From: Clostridium beijerinckii HUN142
GTDB taxonomy: Bacteria > Bacillota > Clostridia > Clostridiales > Clostridiaceae
Assembly (NCBI RefSeq): GCF_000621745.1
Contig: NZ_JHXK01000022.1
Coordinates: 62,001-126,000, forward strand
Direction of reading: 5' to 3'
DNA: 64,000 nucleotides
How positions within the stretch are numbered: position 1 is the first letter of the stretch; the number at the start of each line of letters is the position of its first letter. Below the pieces are notes generated by a model. It was not told where the DNA came from. It saw only the letters and a list, made by a program, of their open reading frames with translations, and searched no databases. This document shows, piece by piece, positions 36,855-47,546 of the stretch. Both the position numbers and the translations under genes were made by a program.

Positions 36855-38018
36855 TTAAATTAAATTATCATCTTTCAATAGATTATATAATGTAGGATTA
36901 AAATTAAATTGGTTAATTAGGTTCCTAACTTCCAATAAAGCTTTTTCTCTTTTATCTTTAGATATGTTAGACTTGGACGCCCTAATCAATATATTTTTAG
37001 GAGAATGTGCAATATCGATAAATTCTAGAAGTTGTGTTTTGTATCCTATGCATTCTAAAAGGTTTGCTCTAACAGAATCAGTCATAAGTGCTGCAATTCT
37101 TTCTTGAACTATTCCATACTTTGTTAATATAGACAGTGAATCTGTCTTCATCTGGGCGTTAAATTCGTGCTGACAACAAGGGACAGAGAATATTAATTTA
37201 GCATTCCATTTTATCGCATTATACAATGCATAATCCGTAGCTGTATCGCATGCGTGTAATGTTATTACCATGTCAACTTTATTGTTATATTTAAAACCAT
37301 TTATATCTCCAAGTTCAAAGTGCAAATTTTCATAGTTATAACTTTTGGCTATATCATTACATTTTTTTATAACATCAGCTTTAAGATCTAAGCCAATCAT
37401 CTTTACCTTAATATTCTTTATTTCTACAAGGTAATAGTACAATACAAATGTTAAGTACGATTTTCCACAACCAAAATCTAAAACAGTAAGTTCTTTATAA
37501 TCATTTTTCTTGATCTCGTCATCAATAATTTCAACAAACCTATTTATTTGCTTGTATTTATCATATTTCGAGTTTACTACTTTTCCCTCTTTTGTAAATA
37601 CACCTAAATCTATTAAAGGATCAATAATCATACCTTCTTTTAATATATAATTTTTTTCTTTATTATGAGCTTTGTTAAGTGTTTTTTTATTATCGCTTTT
37701 TTTCTTACTTAATAGCACCTTTCCTTTTTTTGATATTTTCACCTCAAAGCTAGCAGAATTTGACCATGCAGAAATTTGCTTATAATTAGGTTCTACATAC
37801 TCTATAATTCTTTCTTCCAAAACATCCATATCAATATTTTCATGAAATACTTGCTTATCAGTATATTTTTCTATTTGATAATACATTTTGCTATTACTTT
37901 CTTTGAGATTTATAGCAATTTTATTATACTCAAAACTTTTATTTGTCTTATTGCTAATTACCAACTTTATAACATCGTCTTTTATTATTTCTCTAATTGC
38001 TTTTTTCAAATCTTCCAT
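36855..38018 (-). CDS. SAM-dependent methyltransferase (Methyltransf_32 type)
   Basis: A 387-residue protein with a Rossmann methyltransferase domain in the second half. The SAM motif is VLDFGCGKSYLTF (about 180-192), DMVITLHACDTATDYAL and PCCQHEFNAQ follow, matching the METTL25/Methyltransf_32 group. The N-terminal 130 residues are Lys-rich and without a known motif. AAGGTGAG precedes the ATG. Substrate unknown; RNA is likely for relatives but not shown here. Confidence 0.8.
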   Translation of the reverse strand: MEDLKKAIREIIKDDVIKLVISNKTNKSFEYNKIAINLKESNSKMYYQIEKYTDKQVFHENIDMDVLEERIIEYVEPNYKQISAWSNSASFEVKISKKGKVLLSKKKSDNKKTLNKAHNKEKNYILKEGMIIDPLIDLGVFTKEGKVVNSKYDKYKQINRFVEIIDDEIKKNDYKELTVLDFGCGKSYLTFVLYYYLVEIKNIKVKMIGLDLKADVIKKCNDIAKSYNYENLHFELGDINGFKYNNKVDMVITLHACDTATDYALYNAIKWNAKLIFSVPCCQHEFNAQMKTDSLSILTKYGIVQERIAALMTDSVRANLLECIGYKTQLLEFIDIAHSPKNILIRASKSNISKDKREKALLEVRNLINQFNFNPTLYNLLKDDNLI

Positions 38019-38177
38019 ACTTCAACTCACCTTATTTACTAATCTTGTTTATTAACAGCATTAATGTATTAATGCTTAAACCTATTTTTATATTTTATAT
38101 TAATTTCATCTACAATACTATGATTATTTATAGATAATTTCAAACTTAGGCATTTTTCATTTAAGATATTCTTTCGA

Positions 38178-38828
38178 CTATAGTCTACCTTTTCTTAATA
38201 ATTCCTTGAAAGTTGCCCATTCTACAAACTTCCCCCCCATACTTTCTAAATGCTTTGTATGCATCTGGCAATCTATAAATATGAAATTTTCTTTTTCAAG
38301 TTTTTCAGCAAGTTTTATTAATGCTATTTTAGATGCATTACTTACCTTAGAGAACATACTCTCTCCGAAGAAGCATTTTCCTATTTTAACGCCATATAAA
38401 CCTCCCACTAGCTCTTCATTAATGTATGTCTCAACACTCATTGCATAGCCGTTATTAAATAAATTTACATATGCTTTTTTCATATCATTGCTTATCCAAG
38501 TTCCCTCATTATTATTTTCTCGAATATCCTTGCAGTTACTAATTACACCATAAAAATCTTTATTAAAAGTTACATGAAAGGTCTCTTTTTTTATAATTTT
38601 CTTCATTGATTTAGAAATTTCAACTTCATTAGGTATCAATATAAATCTTGGTTTGGGACACCACCAAAGAATCGGCTCACCTTCGTTATACCATGGAAAT
38701 ATACCATTACAATAAGCTAATATTAGTCTTTCTAATGACAAATCTCCCCCTATTGCCAAAAGTCCATCTTTTTCCGAGAGCTCTGGATTAGGAAATATTA
38801 TCTCTTTTGTTAATCTAAATATGGGCAT
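38178..38828 (-). CDS. aat: Leucyl/phenylalanyl-tRNA-protein transferase Aat
   Basis: Transfers Leu or Phe from tRNA to proteins with N-terminal Arg or Lys, marking them for degradation. The 216 residues contain the family core LAYCNGIFPWYN, ILWWCPKPRF, WISNDMKKAY, GGLYGV and GESMFSK. The ATG at 38828 is chosen because AAGGAAG is about 9 bases before it; an in-frame GTG at 38837 abuts that site. No clpS or clpA is seen nearby. Confidence 0.92.
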   Translation of the reverse strand: MPIFRLTKEIIFPNPELSEKDGLLAIGGDLSLERLILAYCNGIFPWYNEGEPILWWCPKPRFILIPNEVEISKSMKKIIKKETFHVTFNKDFYGVISNCKDIRENNNEGTWISNDMKKAYVNLFNNGYAMSVETYINEELVGGLYGVKIGKCFFGESMFSKVSNASKIALIKLAEKLEKENFIFIDCQMHTKHLESMGGKFVEWATFKELLRKGRL

Positions 38829-38904
38829 TATATTCACTTCCTTGCACTTTAATTCTTCTTTTAAAATTATTTTATCATATTCTAATACACAAATAATTTT
38901 TTAC

Positions 38905-38936
38905 AAAAAAATAAGCTTGTAAAAGCTTATTTTTGT
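38905..38936. terminator. Bidirectional terminator near the 58-aa gene
   Basis: A 12-bp stem (38907-38918 with 38923-38934) with a 4-base loop and A/T runs on both flanks. On the minus strand it lies just after the 58-aa gene. Confidence 0.75.
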
Positions 38937-38948
38937 ATTATAATCACT

Positions 38949-39125
38949 CTATTTAGATTTATTATTTAGTTCCTTATTAAAAAAAAGTGGTAATGGTGAA
39001 TATGTTGTATCCATACCCATTGCAATTGAGCTTTCTATACCTTTGGCAATTGGATTTGAGATTACATATCTTGTCTCTTCATTCACAATAATATTTTCCT
39101 TCTCTGTTTTTATTTTATCTTTCAT
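38949..39125 (-). CDS. Small hypothetical protein, 58 aa
   Basis: A 58-residue frame with GAGGTGA before its ATG. It is charged at the N terminus (KDKIKTEKEN), then has a mildly hydrophobic middle (NPIAKGIESSIAMGMD) and a tail PLPLFF. Not recognised. It follows the pentapeptide gene on the same strand with a 57-base gap, so they may share a transcript. Confidence 0.55.
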   Translation of the reverse strand: MKDKIKTEKENIIVNEETRYVISNPIAKGIESSIAMGMDTTYSPLPLFFNKELNNKSK

Positions 39126-39182
39126 TTATAATCACCTCAAATTTTATTTTGCCTACTATTAAAATAACTATTCAGTAAAACA

Positions 39183-40055
39183 TTAATATGTATTATCTTC
39201 CCAAGAAGCTGGACGTACTATTGGTTTTGGTAATCTTGTACTATGATCACCTTTCGCTGAATTAATTTGGGATTGTGTAATAAATAAGCTATCTTTAAGA
39301 TTAGCGCCTCTAATATCTGCATCACGCAAATCTGCTCCAATAAGATCAGCATAACTTAAATCAGTTCCTCTAAGATCTGCTGCAATAAGAAATGATCCTC
39401 TTAGGTCTGCACCTTTAAGATTAATCTTTTTAAGATCCGCACCAATGCAATCTAATCTGCCCGCAATTGTTTTTTTGCGTTTAAAATTAGTTTTCTTACC
39501 ATCAAGTATCTTAGTTCTAATAAATTCGCTTGTTTGCCTAAGTAAAGCATTAACACCATCTCTATGCGACTCTATATCTAACGACATAAGGTAATCTGGT
39601 GTTGATCTAGTAATATCTTCTGTTTCAGTTATTAAATTATTTATTCTATTTTTTATATTTTCATTAGTTTGTATTATTAACGCTTGTTTTAAATACCATA
39701 ACATTTCATGAAGCTGTCTCATAATCAAAAAGACGTCAAACATTTTATCGGATAATTCAGGATTCTCTTTCCAATTATATCCAGCGTATGTGATTTGAGC
39801 AACCTTTTGTCCAGCACCAAAACAGTCGTAAGTTGTACAACCTTTAAGGCCCTTTTTTCTTAAATCTTTATGAATAGAACAACTAAAATTTGATTGTAAA
39901 TTCAAGCAAGGTTTTCCAGCGCTTTTGTTGTTTGGAAATCCATCTGAAGCCGAAAAATATAATGCAACACAACAAAAACCAAAGCATTTTTTGCAATTAA
40001 TTTTTAAATCTTCAAATGATTCTTCTTTAAATTTGTTTTCATTCATATATATCAA
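39183..40055 (-). CDS. Pentapeptide-repeat protein with Cys-rich N-terminal domain
   Basis: A 290-residue protein in two parts. Residues about 15-80 hold eight or more Cys (CKKCFGFCC, then CLN, CSIH, GCTTYDCFGAG), a layout like YkgJ-type metal- or Fe-S-binding modules. Residues about 210-270 are pentapeptide repeats (GADLR, AADLR and similar) with a helical linker between. The start is TTG at 40055, with GGGGTGAG just upstream; the ATG nine bases later is too far. Function unknown; the pairing of a Cys cluster with a beta-helix is noteworthy. Confidence 0.75.
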   Translation of the reverse strand: MIYMNENKFKEESFEDLKINCKKCFGFCCVALYFSASDGFPNNKSAGKPCLNLQSNFSCSIHKDLRKKGLKGCTTYDCFGAGQKVAQITYAGYNWKENPELSDKMFDVFLIMRQLHEMLWYLKQALIIQTNENIKNRINNLITETEDITRSTPDYLMSLDIESHRDGVNALLRQTSEFIRTKILDGKKTNFKRKKTIAGRLDCIGADLKKINLKGADLRGSFLIAADLRGTDLSYADLIGADLRDADIRGANLKDSLFITQSQINSAKGDHSTRLPKPIVRPASWEDNTY

Positions 40056-40230
40056 AGTAACTCACCCCGTAATATTATATATAATACAGTCATAACTCAT
40101 AAAAGCAATTTTATACAAGAATATTATATTGTTTATTTAAAAACTTACGTTCTAACTGCATTTAAAGTTATTTTAACATAATTGGAATTATTAAACTACT
40201 CTAACACATTCAGAAATTTTTGCTTCTAAA

Positions 40231-40273
40231 AAAACATAACAATACCTTTTATGATAAAGTACTGTTATGTTTT
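40231..40273 (-). terminator. mutS terminator
   Basis: A 10-bp or longer stem (40231-40240 with 40264-40273), on the minus strand ending in ATGTTTTTTTAG just after mutS. Confidence 0.8.
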
Positions 40274-40314
40274 GTTTTAAAGTATGGAAATACAACTATT
40301 ACGTCATCATCTTA

Positions 40315-43104
40315 TTAACTGTTTAATTTCTTAGCTTCAGCAACTAACCTATATAGAGTATTCATGGCTTCCATAGGATTTAAACCTAATATATCAACTT
40401 CACTAACTTCTTTTAGAAATGCCTCTTTTTCTATAAAAGTAAAATCTAATTGCATATTGTTAGAAGAATCCTTATTCTTATGTTTTTTAGGTGAATTTTC
40501 AGTCTTTTCATCAATTCTATCATTAGCTTTATTACTCTCTACCTTATCAAAAGAATCTTTTTCTTCAATTTTTTCTATATACTCGCTCTTACTTTCACAG
40601 GCTTTTTCAGTAATAGTAACTACATTATTGACTCCATTTATATCTACAGCAACTTCACTTTCTATGATTTCAGTGTTTGTTACTTTGTGTATATCAAAAT
40701 TATTTTCTCCTTCGAGGCCTAGAAGAATTTCTTTTGCTCTATTAATAACATCATCTGGAAGTCCGGCGAGTTTCGCAACTTCTATACCGTAAGATTCATC
40801 TGCACCACCTTCGACTATCTTTCTTAAGAAGATTACGCTATCTTTCATTTTCTTAACAGCTACAGAATAATTCTTAACACCTGGTAAAATTCCTTCAAGC
40901 TTTACTAATTCATGGTAGTGTGTTGCAAATAAAGTTTTACATCTTAAATTTTCATTTCCGGTTATGTATTCAATGACAGACCAAGCTATTGAAAGTCCAT
41001 CGTAAGTTGAGGTTCCGCGCCCTACTTCATCTAATAATACTAAACTTTTAGATGTTGCGTTCTTAAGTATATTTGATACTTCCCACATTTCAACCATAAA
41101 TGTGGATTTACCACCAGCTAAATCATCAGACGCTCCAATTCTAGTGAATATCTTATCACAAATTGAAATATTAGCACTAGATGCTGGTACAAAAGATCCA
41201 ATCTGAGCCATTAGTGTAATAAGGGCAACCTGTCTCATGTATGTTGATTTACCTGCCATATTTGGCCCAGTTATTAATAGTAATTCCTTATCACTTTGAT
41301 TCAATGTAGTATTGTTGGAAACAAATTCACCTCTTCCAATTACCTTTTCAACAACCGGATGTCTGCCATCTACTATTTCAATAATTCCATTTTCGTTGAT
41401 CTTAGGTTTTACATAATCATTTTCAAGGGCAATTAATGCTAATGTCGAAATACCATCTAGATTAGAAATTATTCTAGCACTTTTTTTAAGTCTAGCAATT
41501 TCTTTTTCGATGGAATCTCTTATATCAGTAAACAAAGAATATTCTAAGTTTATAAGCTTCTCTTCTGCACCTAGTATCTTGTCTTCCATAATTTTAAGTT
41601 CTTCGGTTATATATCTCTCAGCGTTTGCAAGAGTTTGCTTTCTTACATACCTACCTTCTGGAATAGAATTATAATTTGATTTTGAAATTTCTATGTAATA
41701 TCCAAATACTTTGTTATAACCTACCTTTAAAGATTTGATTCCGGTAAATTCTCTTTCACGATTTTCCAGAGCTGCAATCCATTCTTTCCCATGAAGCTTT
41801 GACTGTCTTAATTCATCAACTTCTGAATTATAACCATCTTTAATTATATTTCCTTCTTTTATACTTAAAGAGGGCTCTTCTTTAATGGAAGATTCAAGTA
41901 ATTCTCTTATGTCTGATAGCTCATCTAAATTTTCATAATATTCTTTTAGCAGTTCTGAATTAGCAGTTCCTAAAAGTTCTTTTATAGATGGTAATTTGTC
42001 TAATGAAGCTTTAAGAGATAACATATCTTTTGCATTCACATTTTTATTTGAAATTTTACCGACAATTCTTTCTATGTCATAAATATCTTTTAAAGAGCTT
42101 CTTAAATCCTCATTGAAACTAATTGAACTAAATGCTTCACTAACACCACTTAGTCTTTTTTCTACTTCAGATTTAATAATTAACGGTTCTTCAATCCATT
42201 TTCTAATTGTTCTACCACCCATAGATGTAGCACTTTTATCAAGAACCCATAGAAGAGAACCTTTTTTACTTTTTTCTCTTATGCTTTCGGTAAGTTCTAA
42301 ATTTCTTCTTGAATTACCATCAATTGTCATGTAGTTAACTATTTCATACTGTTCTAATAAATTTATATTAGTTAAACTCATTTTTTGAGTTTCATATATG
42401 TATTTAAGTAGTACTCTGCTTGCAATTTCTCTTTCATTTACTAATCCAGAAACCTCTAAATCCGAAAATTGATCTATAATTTCTTCTTTTGATACGATAA
42501 ATTCATTAAAGTCTTTCTCTGTTATAAGTGCAGTAGTTATACCTTTTATATCATCTATTAAAGATTGGCTAATGTTTTTATCTACTAAAATTTCTTTAGG
42601 TGCAACCTTTGAAATCTCGTCTAATAAAGTTATCTTTATATTATCAAAGGAAGTTGTTTTAAATTCTCCAGTACTTATATCCGAAACTGCTAAACCTATT
42701 TTTTCGTCACTTTCGTATATAGTCATTAAATATGTATTATCATTTTCTAGAGAACTATTAGCATCTATGAATGTTCCTGGTGTAATTATTTTTACAACAC
42801 CTCTTTTAACAATTCCTTTTGCTTCCTTTGGATCTTCAAGCTGTTCACATATTGCTACCTTATACCCCTTATTAACAAGCCTTGGTATATATGCTGCTGC
42901 TGCATGATGTGGTATTCCACACATAGGAGCTCTTTCTTCAAGACCACAATTTTTTCCTGTAAGAACTAACTCAAGTTCTCTAGATACAGTTATTGCATCA
43001 TCAAAGAACATTTCGTAAAAATCACCTAGTCTATAAAATAGAATACAATCACTGTATTCCTCCTTTGTTTTCATATATTCAACCATCATTGGCGTTAAAG
43101 CCAT
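40315..43104 (-). CDS. mutS: DNA mismatch repair protein MutS
   Basis: Recognises mismatches and recruits MutL. The 929 residues are longer than usual (about 860-880). The N-terminal mismatch-binding motif is [19 protein letters not shown]; the ATPase has Walker [10 protein letters not shown] (about 615-623), [10 protein letters not shown], Walker [14 protein letters not shown] and [10 protein letters not shown]. The extra length is a Lys/Glu/Asp-rich linker (about 805-890) between the ATPase and the C-terminal helices. AAGGAGG precedes the ATG. mutL lies about 4 kb further on, not adjacent. Confidence 0.95.
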   Translation of the reverse strand: MALTPMMVEYMKTKEEYSDCILFYRLGDFYEMFFDDAITVSRELELVLTGKNCGLEERAPMCGIPHHAAAAYIPRLVNKGYKVAICEQLEDPKEAKGIVKRGVVKIITPGTFIDANSSLENDNTYLMTIYESDEKIGLAVSDISTGEFKTTSFDNIKITLLDEISKVAPKEILVDKNISQSLIDDIKGITTALITEKDFNEFIVSKEEIIDQFSDLEVSGLVNEREIASRVLLKYIYETQKMSLTNINLLEQYEIVNYMTIDGNSRRNLELTESIREKSKKGSLLWVLDKSATSMGGRTIRKWIEEPLIIKSEVEKRLSGVSEAFSSISFNEDLRSSLKDIYDIERIVGKISNKNVNAKDMLSLKASLDKLPSIKELLGTANSELLKEYYENLDELSDIRELLESSIKEEPSLSIKEGNIIKDGYNSEVDELRQSKLHGKEWIAALENREREFTGIKSLKVGYNKVFGYYIEISKSNYNSIPEGRYVRKQTLANAERYITEELKIMEDKILGAEEKLINLEYSLFTDIRDSIEKEIARLKKSARIISNLDGISTLALIALENDYVKPKINENGIIEIVDGRHPVVEKVIGRGEFVSNNTTLNQSDKELLLITGPNMAGKSTYMRQVALITLMAQIGSFVPASSANISICDKIFTRIGASDDLAGGKSTFMVEMWEVSNILKNATSKSLVLLDEVGRGTSTYDGLSIAWSVIEYITGNENLRCKTLFATHYHELVKLEGILPGVKNYSVAVKKMKDSVIFLRKIVEGGADESYGIEVAKLAGLPDDVINRAKEILLGLEGENNFDIHKVTNTEIIESEVAVDINGVNNVVTITEKACESKSEYIEKIEEKDSFDKVESNKANDRIDEKTENSPKKHKNKDSSNNMQLDFTFIEKEAFLKEVSEVDILGLNPMEAMNTLYRLVAEAKKLNS

Positions 43105-43205
43105 AATTAATTTCCTCCTTTTTATGTAGCTAGGTTACACTATTTCTCGACCTAGATTTATATATACTTAATTTAAGGTAATATTTATATAAATTTCATT
43201 ATACA

Positions 43206-43250
43206 TCTAAAAATCCCTAGAACAATTATAACAATTATCTTAGAGATTTT
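43206..43250 (-). terminator. Terminator after the acyltransferase gene
   Basis: A long stem, mostly paired, centred near 43228, between the acyltransferase stop and the mutS start. On the minus strand it ends in GGGATTTTTAG. Confidence 0.7.
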
Positions 43251-43288
43251 CATTAATATTTTATTTAACTGAAAATAGATATAAATAT

Positions 43289-44290
43289 TTATCTTAAAAG
43301 GATTTTTCTAATTTTAGTTTTTCTTAAAATTGTAATTATTAATGCAGATAATAATAAAGAACAGATAAACCTAAGAATTGTATTTGCAAAAAGTACTGGT
43401 ATAAACATTGCAAGCCATATCATAACTATTTGATGAGAACAATATATTCCTAAACTATATTCCCTACAGGCTTTAGAAACATTAGTAGAAATATCTTTTT
43501 TAGAATTAATTGCCCAGATTAAGATTAAAGGAGCTGCAATTATTGCTGATAAATACATATTAGCATCCTTAGCAATTCCAGTTTTATTTAAAACAAAGGT
43601 TTCAATTAAGAGTAATGTAATCGAAAGTATACTTAGCAATCCTGACTTTTTTATTTTTTTATTTAATTTATATTTATTAACCATTGCACCCAAAGATATA
43701 AAAAGAATTGATTCAGTAATACCTATTTGTGGAAACATAAATATTGACGTATAACTATTTATTAAAGGACTTATTATAGTTTTTTCAAATAACCTATAAT
43801 AGGTATATCCAGTTGTACCAAATAGATATAATACAAATCCAATTATAGACAAGAGAAATAACTTGTCTCGTTTTAATAATGGAGAAATTATAAAAATAGT
43901 AATAATCAGTGAAGATATATACCAAAGGCTTCCTGTAACCCCTATAAATAATAATCTTTCAATAATTAAAATAGGAGGAGCGCTTAAGCTACTTAAAACA
44001 AGTGGAAATAAAGCTATAGTCTCTATAATCACCCATAAAACATAAATACGTAATAAATGCTTAATAGTTGATTTAGGCTCTTTTTCAGAACCAATTCTAC
44101 TATATAAAAAATAACCTGAAACTATAAAGAAAAATGGCACAGCGAGTCTAGCAATACCCATACTAGTAGTAATCCATAGATCTTCGTTTATGGATTTAAA
44201 AGCCATTGTATGAATTGATACAACCGCAATTGCAAAAACTAAGCGTAATACATCAATCATTCCATAATGGATATTATTTTTTGTTTCCAT
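43289..44290 (-). CDS. Membrane acyltransferase (Acyl_transf_3)
   Basis: A 333-residue integral membrane O-acyltransferase with about ten helices. The family motif is near the start: LRLVFAIAVVSIHTMAF with the conserved His, then ARLAVPFFFIVSGYFLY. Such enzymes acetylate or succinylate cell-wall or exported glycans. GGAGATT lies upstream of the ATG. Its partner glycan cannot be named, though a glycan cluster lies 10 kb away. Confidence 0.82.
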   Translation of the reverse strand: METKNNIHYGMIDVLRLVFAIAVVSIHTMAFKSINEDLWITTSMGIARLAVPFFFIVSGYFLYSRIGSEKEPKSTIKHLLRIYVLWVIIETIALFPLVLSSLSAPPILIIERLLFIGVTGSLWYISSLIITIFIISPLLKRDKLFLLSIIGFVLYLFGTTGYTYYRLFEKTIISPLINSYTSIFMFPQIGITESILFISLGAMVNKYKLNKKIKKSGLLSILSITLLLIETFVLNKTGIAKDANMYLSAIIAAPLILIWAINSKKDISTNVSKACREYSLGIYCSHQIVMIWLAMFIPVLFANTILRFICSLLLSALIITILRKTKIRKILLR

Positions 44291-44378
44291 ATCACAACAA
44301 TCTCCTTAATATATTAACATTTTAGATCAGGTACTTAGAATTTTAAATACCTACTCATTAGAACAATTATTCATAAGC

Positions 44379-44747
44379 TTATTTAGGAACTACCTTTAAA
44401 TCATCAATTAGTCTATTAATTAATTCTGGAGATAAATATCTCTTCCCACGATATTTATTTATATAAAAGAATAATTCACTTTCTGTATTGATTATTTCTC
44501 TAATTTGATTATTTCTATTTTTCTTTATTACAACTTCTTGATTGTTTCGTACAGTAATTAATGCTTTTTTAAATACATCTTTTATATACTGATATTTTTC
44601 TTCAAATTCTTTTTGAGACTTTTCTTTCAAAGCTCCACTTTGGTAGCTTGTTGGCCCGAAACTAAGACCATAGTTTAAATAGAATCTTAATAAATACCCA
44701 GTTTCAAAATCATCATAAATTACATATGCATCTTCTTGATTGCTCAT
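44379..44747 (-). CDS. Hypothetical protein, 122 aa
   Basis: Not recognised. A soluble, mixed alpha/beta protein with many aromatic residues in the first third (YVIYDDFETGYLLRFYLNYGLSFG) and a Lys/Arg/Asn-rich second half. GGAGGT precedes the ATG. No Cys, signal or membrane segment. It precedes the acyltransferase gene by 88 bases on the same strand and may be co-transcribed with it. Confidence 0.55.
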   Translation of the reverse strand: MSNQEDAYVIYDDFETGYLLRFYLNYGLSFGPTSYQSGALKEKSQKEFEEKYQYIKDVFKKALITVRNNQEVVIKKNRNNQIREIINTESELFFYINKYRGKRYLSPELINRLIDDLKVVPK

Positions 44748-44881
44748 TTTTTTAACCTCCTACTTGCTTATATAAATATAATAGTACAAGTAATAAATCT
44801 TAGTTACATAAAACTTCTAAATCATACACTTTTAAAGCTCAAACGTCATTTAAGCCATATAAGAGAATTATATTAATATAA

Positions 44882-44936
44882 AAAATACACCAAGTTAAAT
44901 CCAAATAATTCGAATTCAACTTGGTGTATTTTCCCC
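44882..44936 (-). terminator. gapN terminator
   Basis: A perfect 15-bp stem (44882-44896 with 44918-44932) with a 21-base loop, downstream of gapN on the minus strand and T-rich beyond. Confidence 0.8.
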
Positions 44937-45037
44937 ACATAGTGACTTATTATAAGATTTTTTCATTTGATTTTATATCAACTCAACAAATCTTCAATAA
45001 TTAAAAGTAGCTAATAATTTGTTCAAACTTTATGTGT

Positions 45038-46498
45038 TTATCTAACTAAATTTATTACTGTTGCTTTAGGTCTAGACATAGATTCAATTGAATATCTTAT
45101 CCCTTGAGTGCCTATTCCGGAAGCTTTAACTCCTAGGAATGGGAAATGGTCTGGACCTCTCTCTGTTTTATTATTTACTTGTACTGTACCTACCTCTAAT
45201 CTGTCAGCTACATAAAATGCATCATCTATATTTTTTGTAAATACTGCACTTTGAAGTCCGTATTCTGATCTATTTGCTATCTCAATAGCTTCATCTTTAT
45301 CTTTTACTCTTATTATTGGAAGAACTGGTCCAAAAGGCTCTTCCCATGCAAGCCTCATATCAGTAGTAACATTATCAAAAAGTGTTGGATATATTAAATT
45401 ACCTTCTCTATTTCCACCAACAATTAGATCTGCACCTTTATCTTTAGCGTCATCTATTAATTCCATAACATAATCAGCCGATTTAGTACTAATTAAGGGT
45501 ACAATATCTACATCTTTTTCTAATGGATTTCCGACCACAAGTTTATTCATTTTCTCTTTAACTTTAGAAATTAATTTATCAGCAACTTTTTCTAATACTA
45601 AAATTCTTTTTACTGCAGTACATCTTTGGCCAGAGTATGAGTAACCACCTGCTACAATATTATTGGCAGCAAGCTCTAAGTCCGCATCTTCTAAAACTAT
45701 AGCGGCATCTTTTCCCCCTAACTCCATTAAAAGTGGCACCATGCTAGTTAGTTTTGAAATTCTAACACCAACGTCTGTACTTCCAGTAAAATTAATAAAG
45801 TTTACCCCTTTATGAGTAACTGCGTAATCTCCTATTTCACTGCCTCTACCTGTAATTGTATTTAATACTCCATTTGGTACTCCTGCTTCCTGAAAAACTT
45901 TTGCTAAGTATAAGCCACATAGGCTACCTTGAGTAGCAGGTTTTAATACTAATGAGTTTCCTACAATTATTGCAGGCGCTATCTTTGATGCTGATAGGTT
46001 TATTGGGTAATTAAATGGAGATATTGCAAGAACTACTCCTAATGGTTCTCTATTTACAACTGAAATTTTATTTCTTTTAAATCCAGGGAAAGTATCTCCT
46101 GGTATACTTTCACCAGACATATTCTTAGCTGTATCAGCAGTAAATCTTATAAAATCTGCAGTTCTATGAATTTCAGACTTTGAGCTCTTTCTGTCTTTAC
46201 CAATTTCTCTGACCATGATATCAACAAGTTCATCAGTTCTTTCAACTAAAATATCAGCTGCTTTATATAAGATTTCGGCTCTTTCACTTATTGGAACTTT
46301 ACTCCATTCTTTTTGTCCAGCTTTTGCAATATTTATTACATTATCAACATCTTCCTTTGTCATAGCAGGAACTGTACCTATTAACGAATTATCAAGGGGC
46401 GAATAGATTTCAATTACTTTGTTATCTTTACTACCGACCCATTCACCATTTATTAAATTTTTAAAGTTATTATTTTCACATTTTATACAATTAAACAT
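45038..46498 (-). CDS. gapN: NADP-dependent non-phosphorylating glyceraldehyde-3-phosphate dehydrogenase
   Basis: Oxidises glyceraldehyde-3-P directly to 3-phosphoglycerate and makes NADPH, bypassing ATP formation. The 486 residues have the aldehyde dehydrogenase fold: SPFNYPINLSASK, LVLKPA, FTGSTDVG, LMELGGKDAAIVLEDAD with the catalytic Glu, and GQRCTAVKR with the catalytic Cys. GapN rather than another ALDH is supported by overall length and by the REPLGVVLAISPFNYP and GPDHFPFLGVKASGIG stretches. AGAGGTG precedes the ATG. Monocistronic. Confidence 0.85.
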   Translation of the reverse strand: MFNCIKCENNNFKNLINGEWVGSKDNKVIEIYSPLDNSLIGTVPAMTKEDVDNVINIAKAGQKEWSKVPISERAEILYKAADILVERTDELVDIMVREIGKDRKSSKSEIHRTADFIRFTADTAKNMSGESIPGDTFPGFKRNKISVVNREPLGVVLAISPFNYPINLSASKIAPAIIVGNSLVLKPATQGSLCGLYLAKVFQEAGVPNGVLNTITGRGSEIGDYAVTHKGVNFINFTGSTDVGVRISKLTSMVPLLMELGGKDAAIVLEDADLELAANNIVAGGYSYSGQRCTAVKRILVLEKVADKLISKVKEKMNKLVVGNPLEKDVDIVPLISTKSADYVMELIDDAKDKGADLIVGGNREGNLIYPTLFDNVTTDMRLAWEEPFGPVLPIIRVKDKDEAIEIANRSEYGLQSAVFTKNIDDAFYVADRLEVGTVQVNNKTERGPDHFPFLGVKASGIGTQGIRYSIESMSRPKATVINLVR

Positions 46499-46766
46499 TC
46501 TTTCACCTCTTTAATACATTTTACTAATTAATATTAATTATCATTTAATAATATAATATACTAATTATTATATTATATCCATATAAATTAATAAAACTTA
46601 ATAATTAATTTATTTTTTTATTGGAAATACGCTTGATGTTATAGAGTATGGAATATAAAAAATTACTTCCTATGAATTTTATGAAAAATTTAAGATTAAA
46701 ATTCATATTAATTAAAACTTTAAGAATATTGAATAGATCTTCATATAAGGCTTATGAAAATATTAG

Positions 46767-47546
46767 TTATTTTAACCTGTTATCTTTAGTAAAAAATGTC
46801 CTGTATCCAAGAGTTACAAACAAAACAGTTGATACAGCAGTACTGCCTAATATAGCAAGCATTATGCCAATCTGATATTTTATTGCAGTAATAGGAAATG
46901 TTCCCGAAAGAATTTGTCCTGTCATCATTCCTGGTAAAGACACAATTCCCATAGTCAGCATGTTATTCATAGTTGGAAGGATGGCACTATCGAAAGCATT
47001 ATTAACAATTTTCCTAGTAGCATCAAGTGGGCTTGCTCCAAGCATTAACGAATTTTCTATTTCAATTCTTTTATCTTCAAAATCACTACATAGCTTATTC
47101 GCCCCAAGTGCAATACCAGTCATGCTATTGCCAACAATCATGCCTGAAATAGGAATAAAATATTGAGGATTAAACCATGGACGAACACAAAGAACCACTA
47201 TTATAAAAAAAGCTGCAGTTAAAAGAGCACCAAATGTCATTGAAAAAGCAATTATACTTTTTAATTCCTTTGACATTTGAACTTTCACTCTTTTTATTGA
47301 ATTATAGATTGCAAAAGAAATCATAATTATAATCATAAAAGAAGTTAACCACCAACTTGGATTATTAAATACGAACATGAGAACATAGCCCATTATAGTA
47401 AGTTGTATTGTCATTCTAGTTGAAGCAATCAATATTTGTTTTTCTCTTTTGATGCCTCTTGATTTAAAAATAATAAGCATTATTAGTACAAAAACATATG
47501 CAATTGAAAGTTGGAGCACTGATAAATTCATGACTGCATTATTCAT
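46767..47546 (-). CDS. fetB: Iron export ABC permease FetB (YbbM, UPF0014)
   Basis: A 259-residue permease with about seven membrane segments, of the FetB family that exports iron and helps oxidative-stress resistance. Signatures are ASTRMTIQLTIMGYVL, PISGMIVGNSMTGIALGANKL and GIVSLPGMMTGQILSG. It overlaps the end of fetA by 8 bases, so translation is coupled. About 270 AT-rich bases follow with no obvious gene. Confidence 0.88.
   Translation of the reverse strand: MNNAVMNLSVLQLSIAYVFVLIMLIIFKSRGIKREKQILIASTRMTIQLTIMGYVLMFVFNNPSWWLTSFMIIIMISFAIYNSIKRVKVQMSKELKSIIAFSMTFGALLTAAFFIIVVLCVRPWFNPQYFIPISGMIVGNSMTGIALGANKLCSDFEDKRIEIENSLMLGASPLDATRKIVNNAFDSAILPTMNNMLTMGIVSLPGMMTGQILSGTFPITAIKYQIGIMLAILGSTAVSTVLFVTLGYRTFFTKDNRLK

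Noticed and set aside
46648-46875. Plus-strand 75-codon frame opposite the end of fetB
   Set aside because: It overlaps fetB and has no ribosome binding site.
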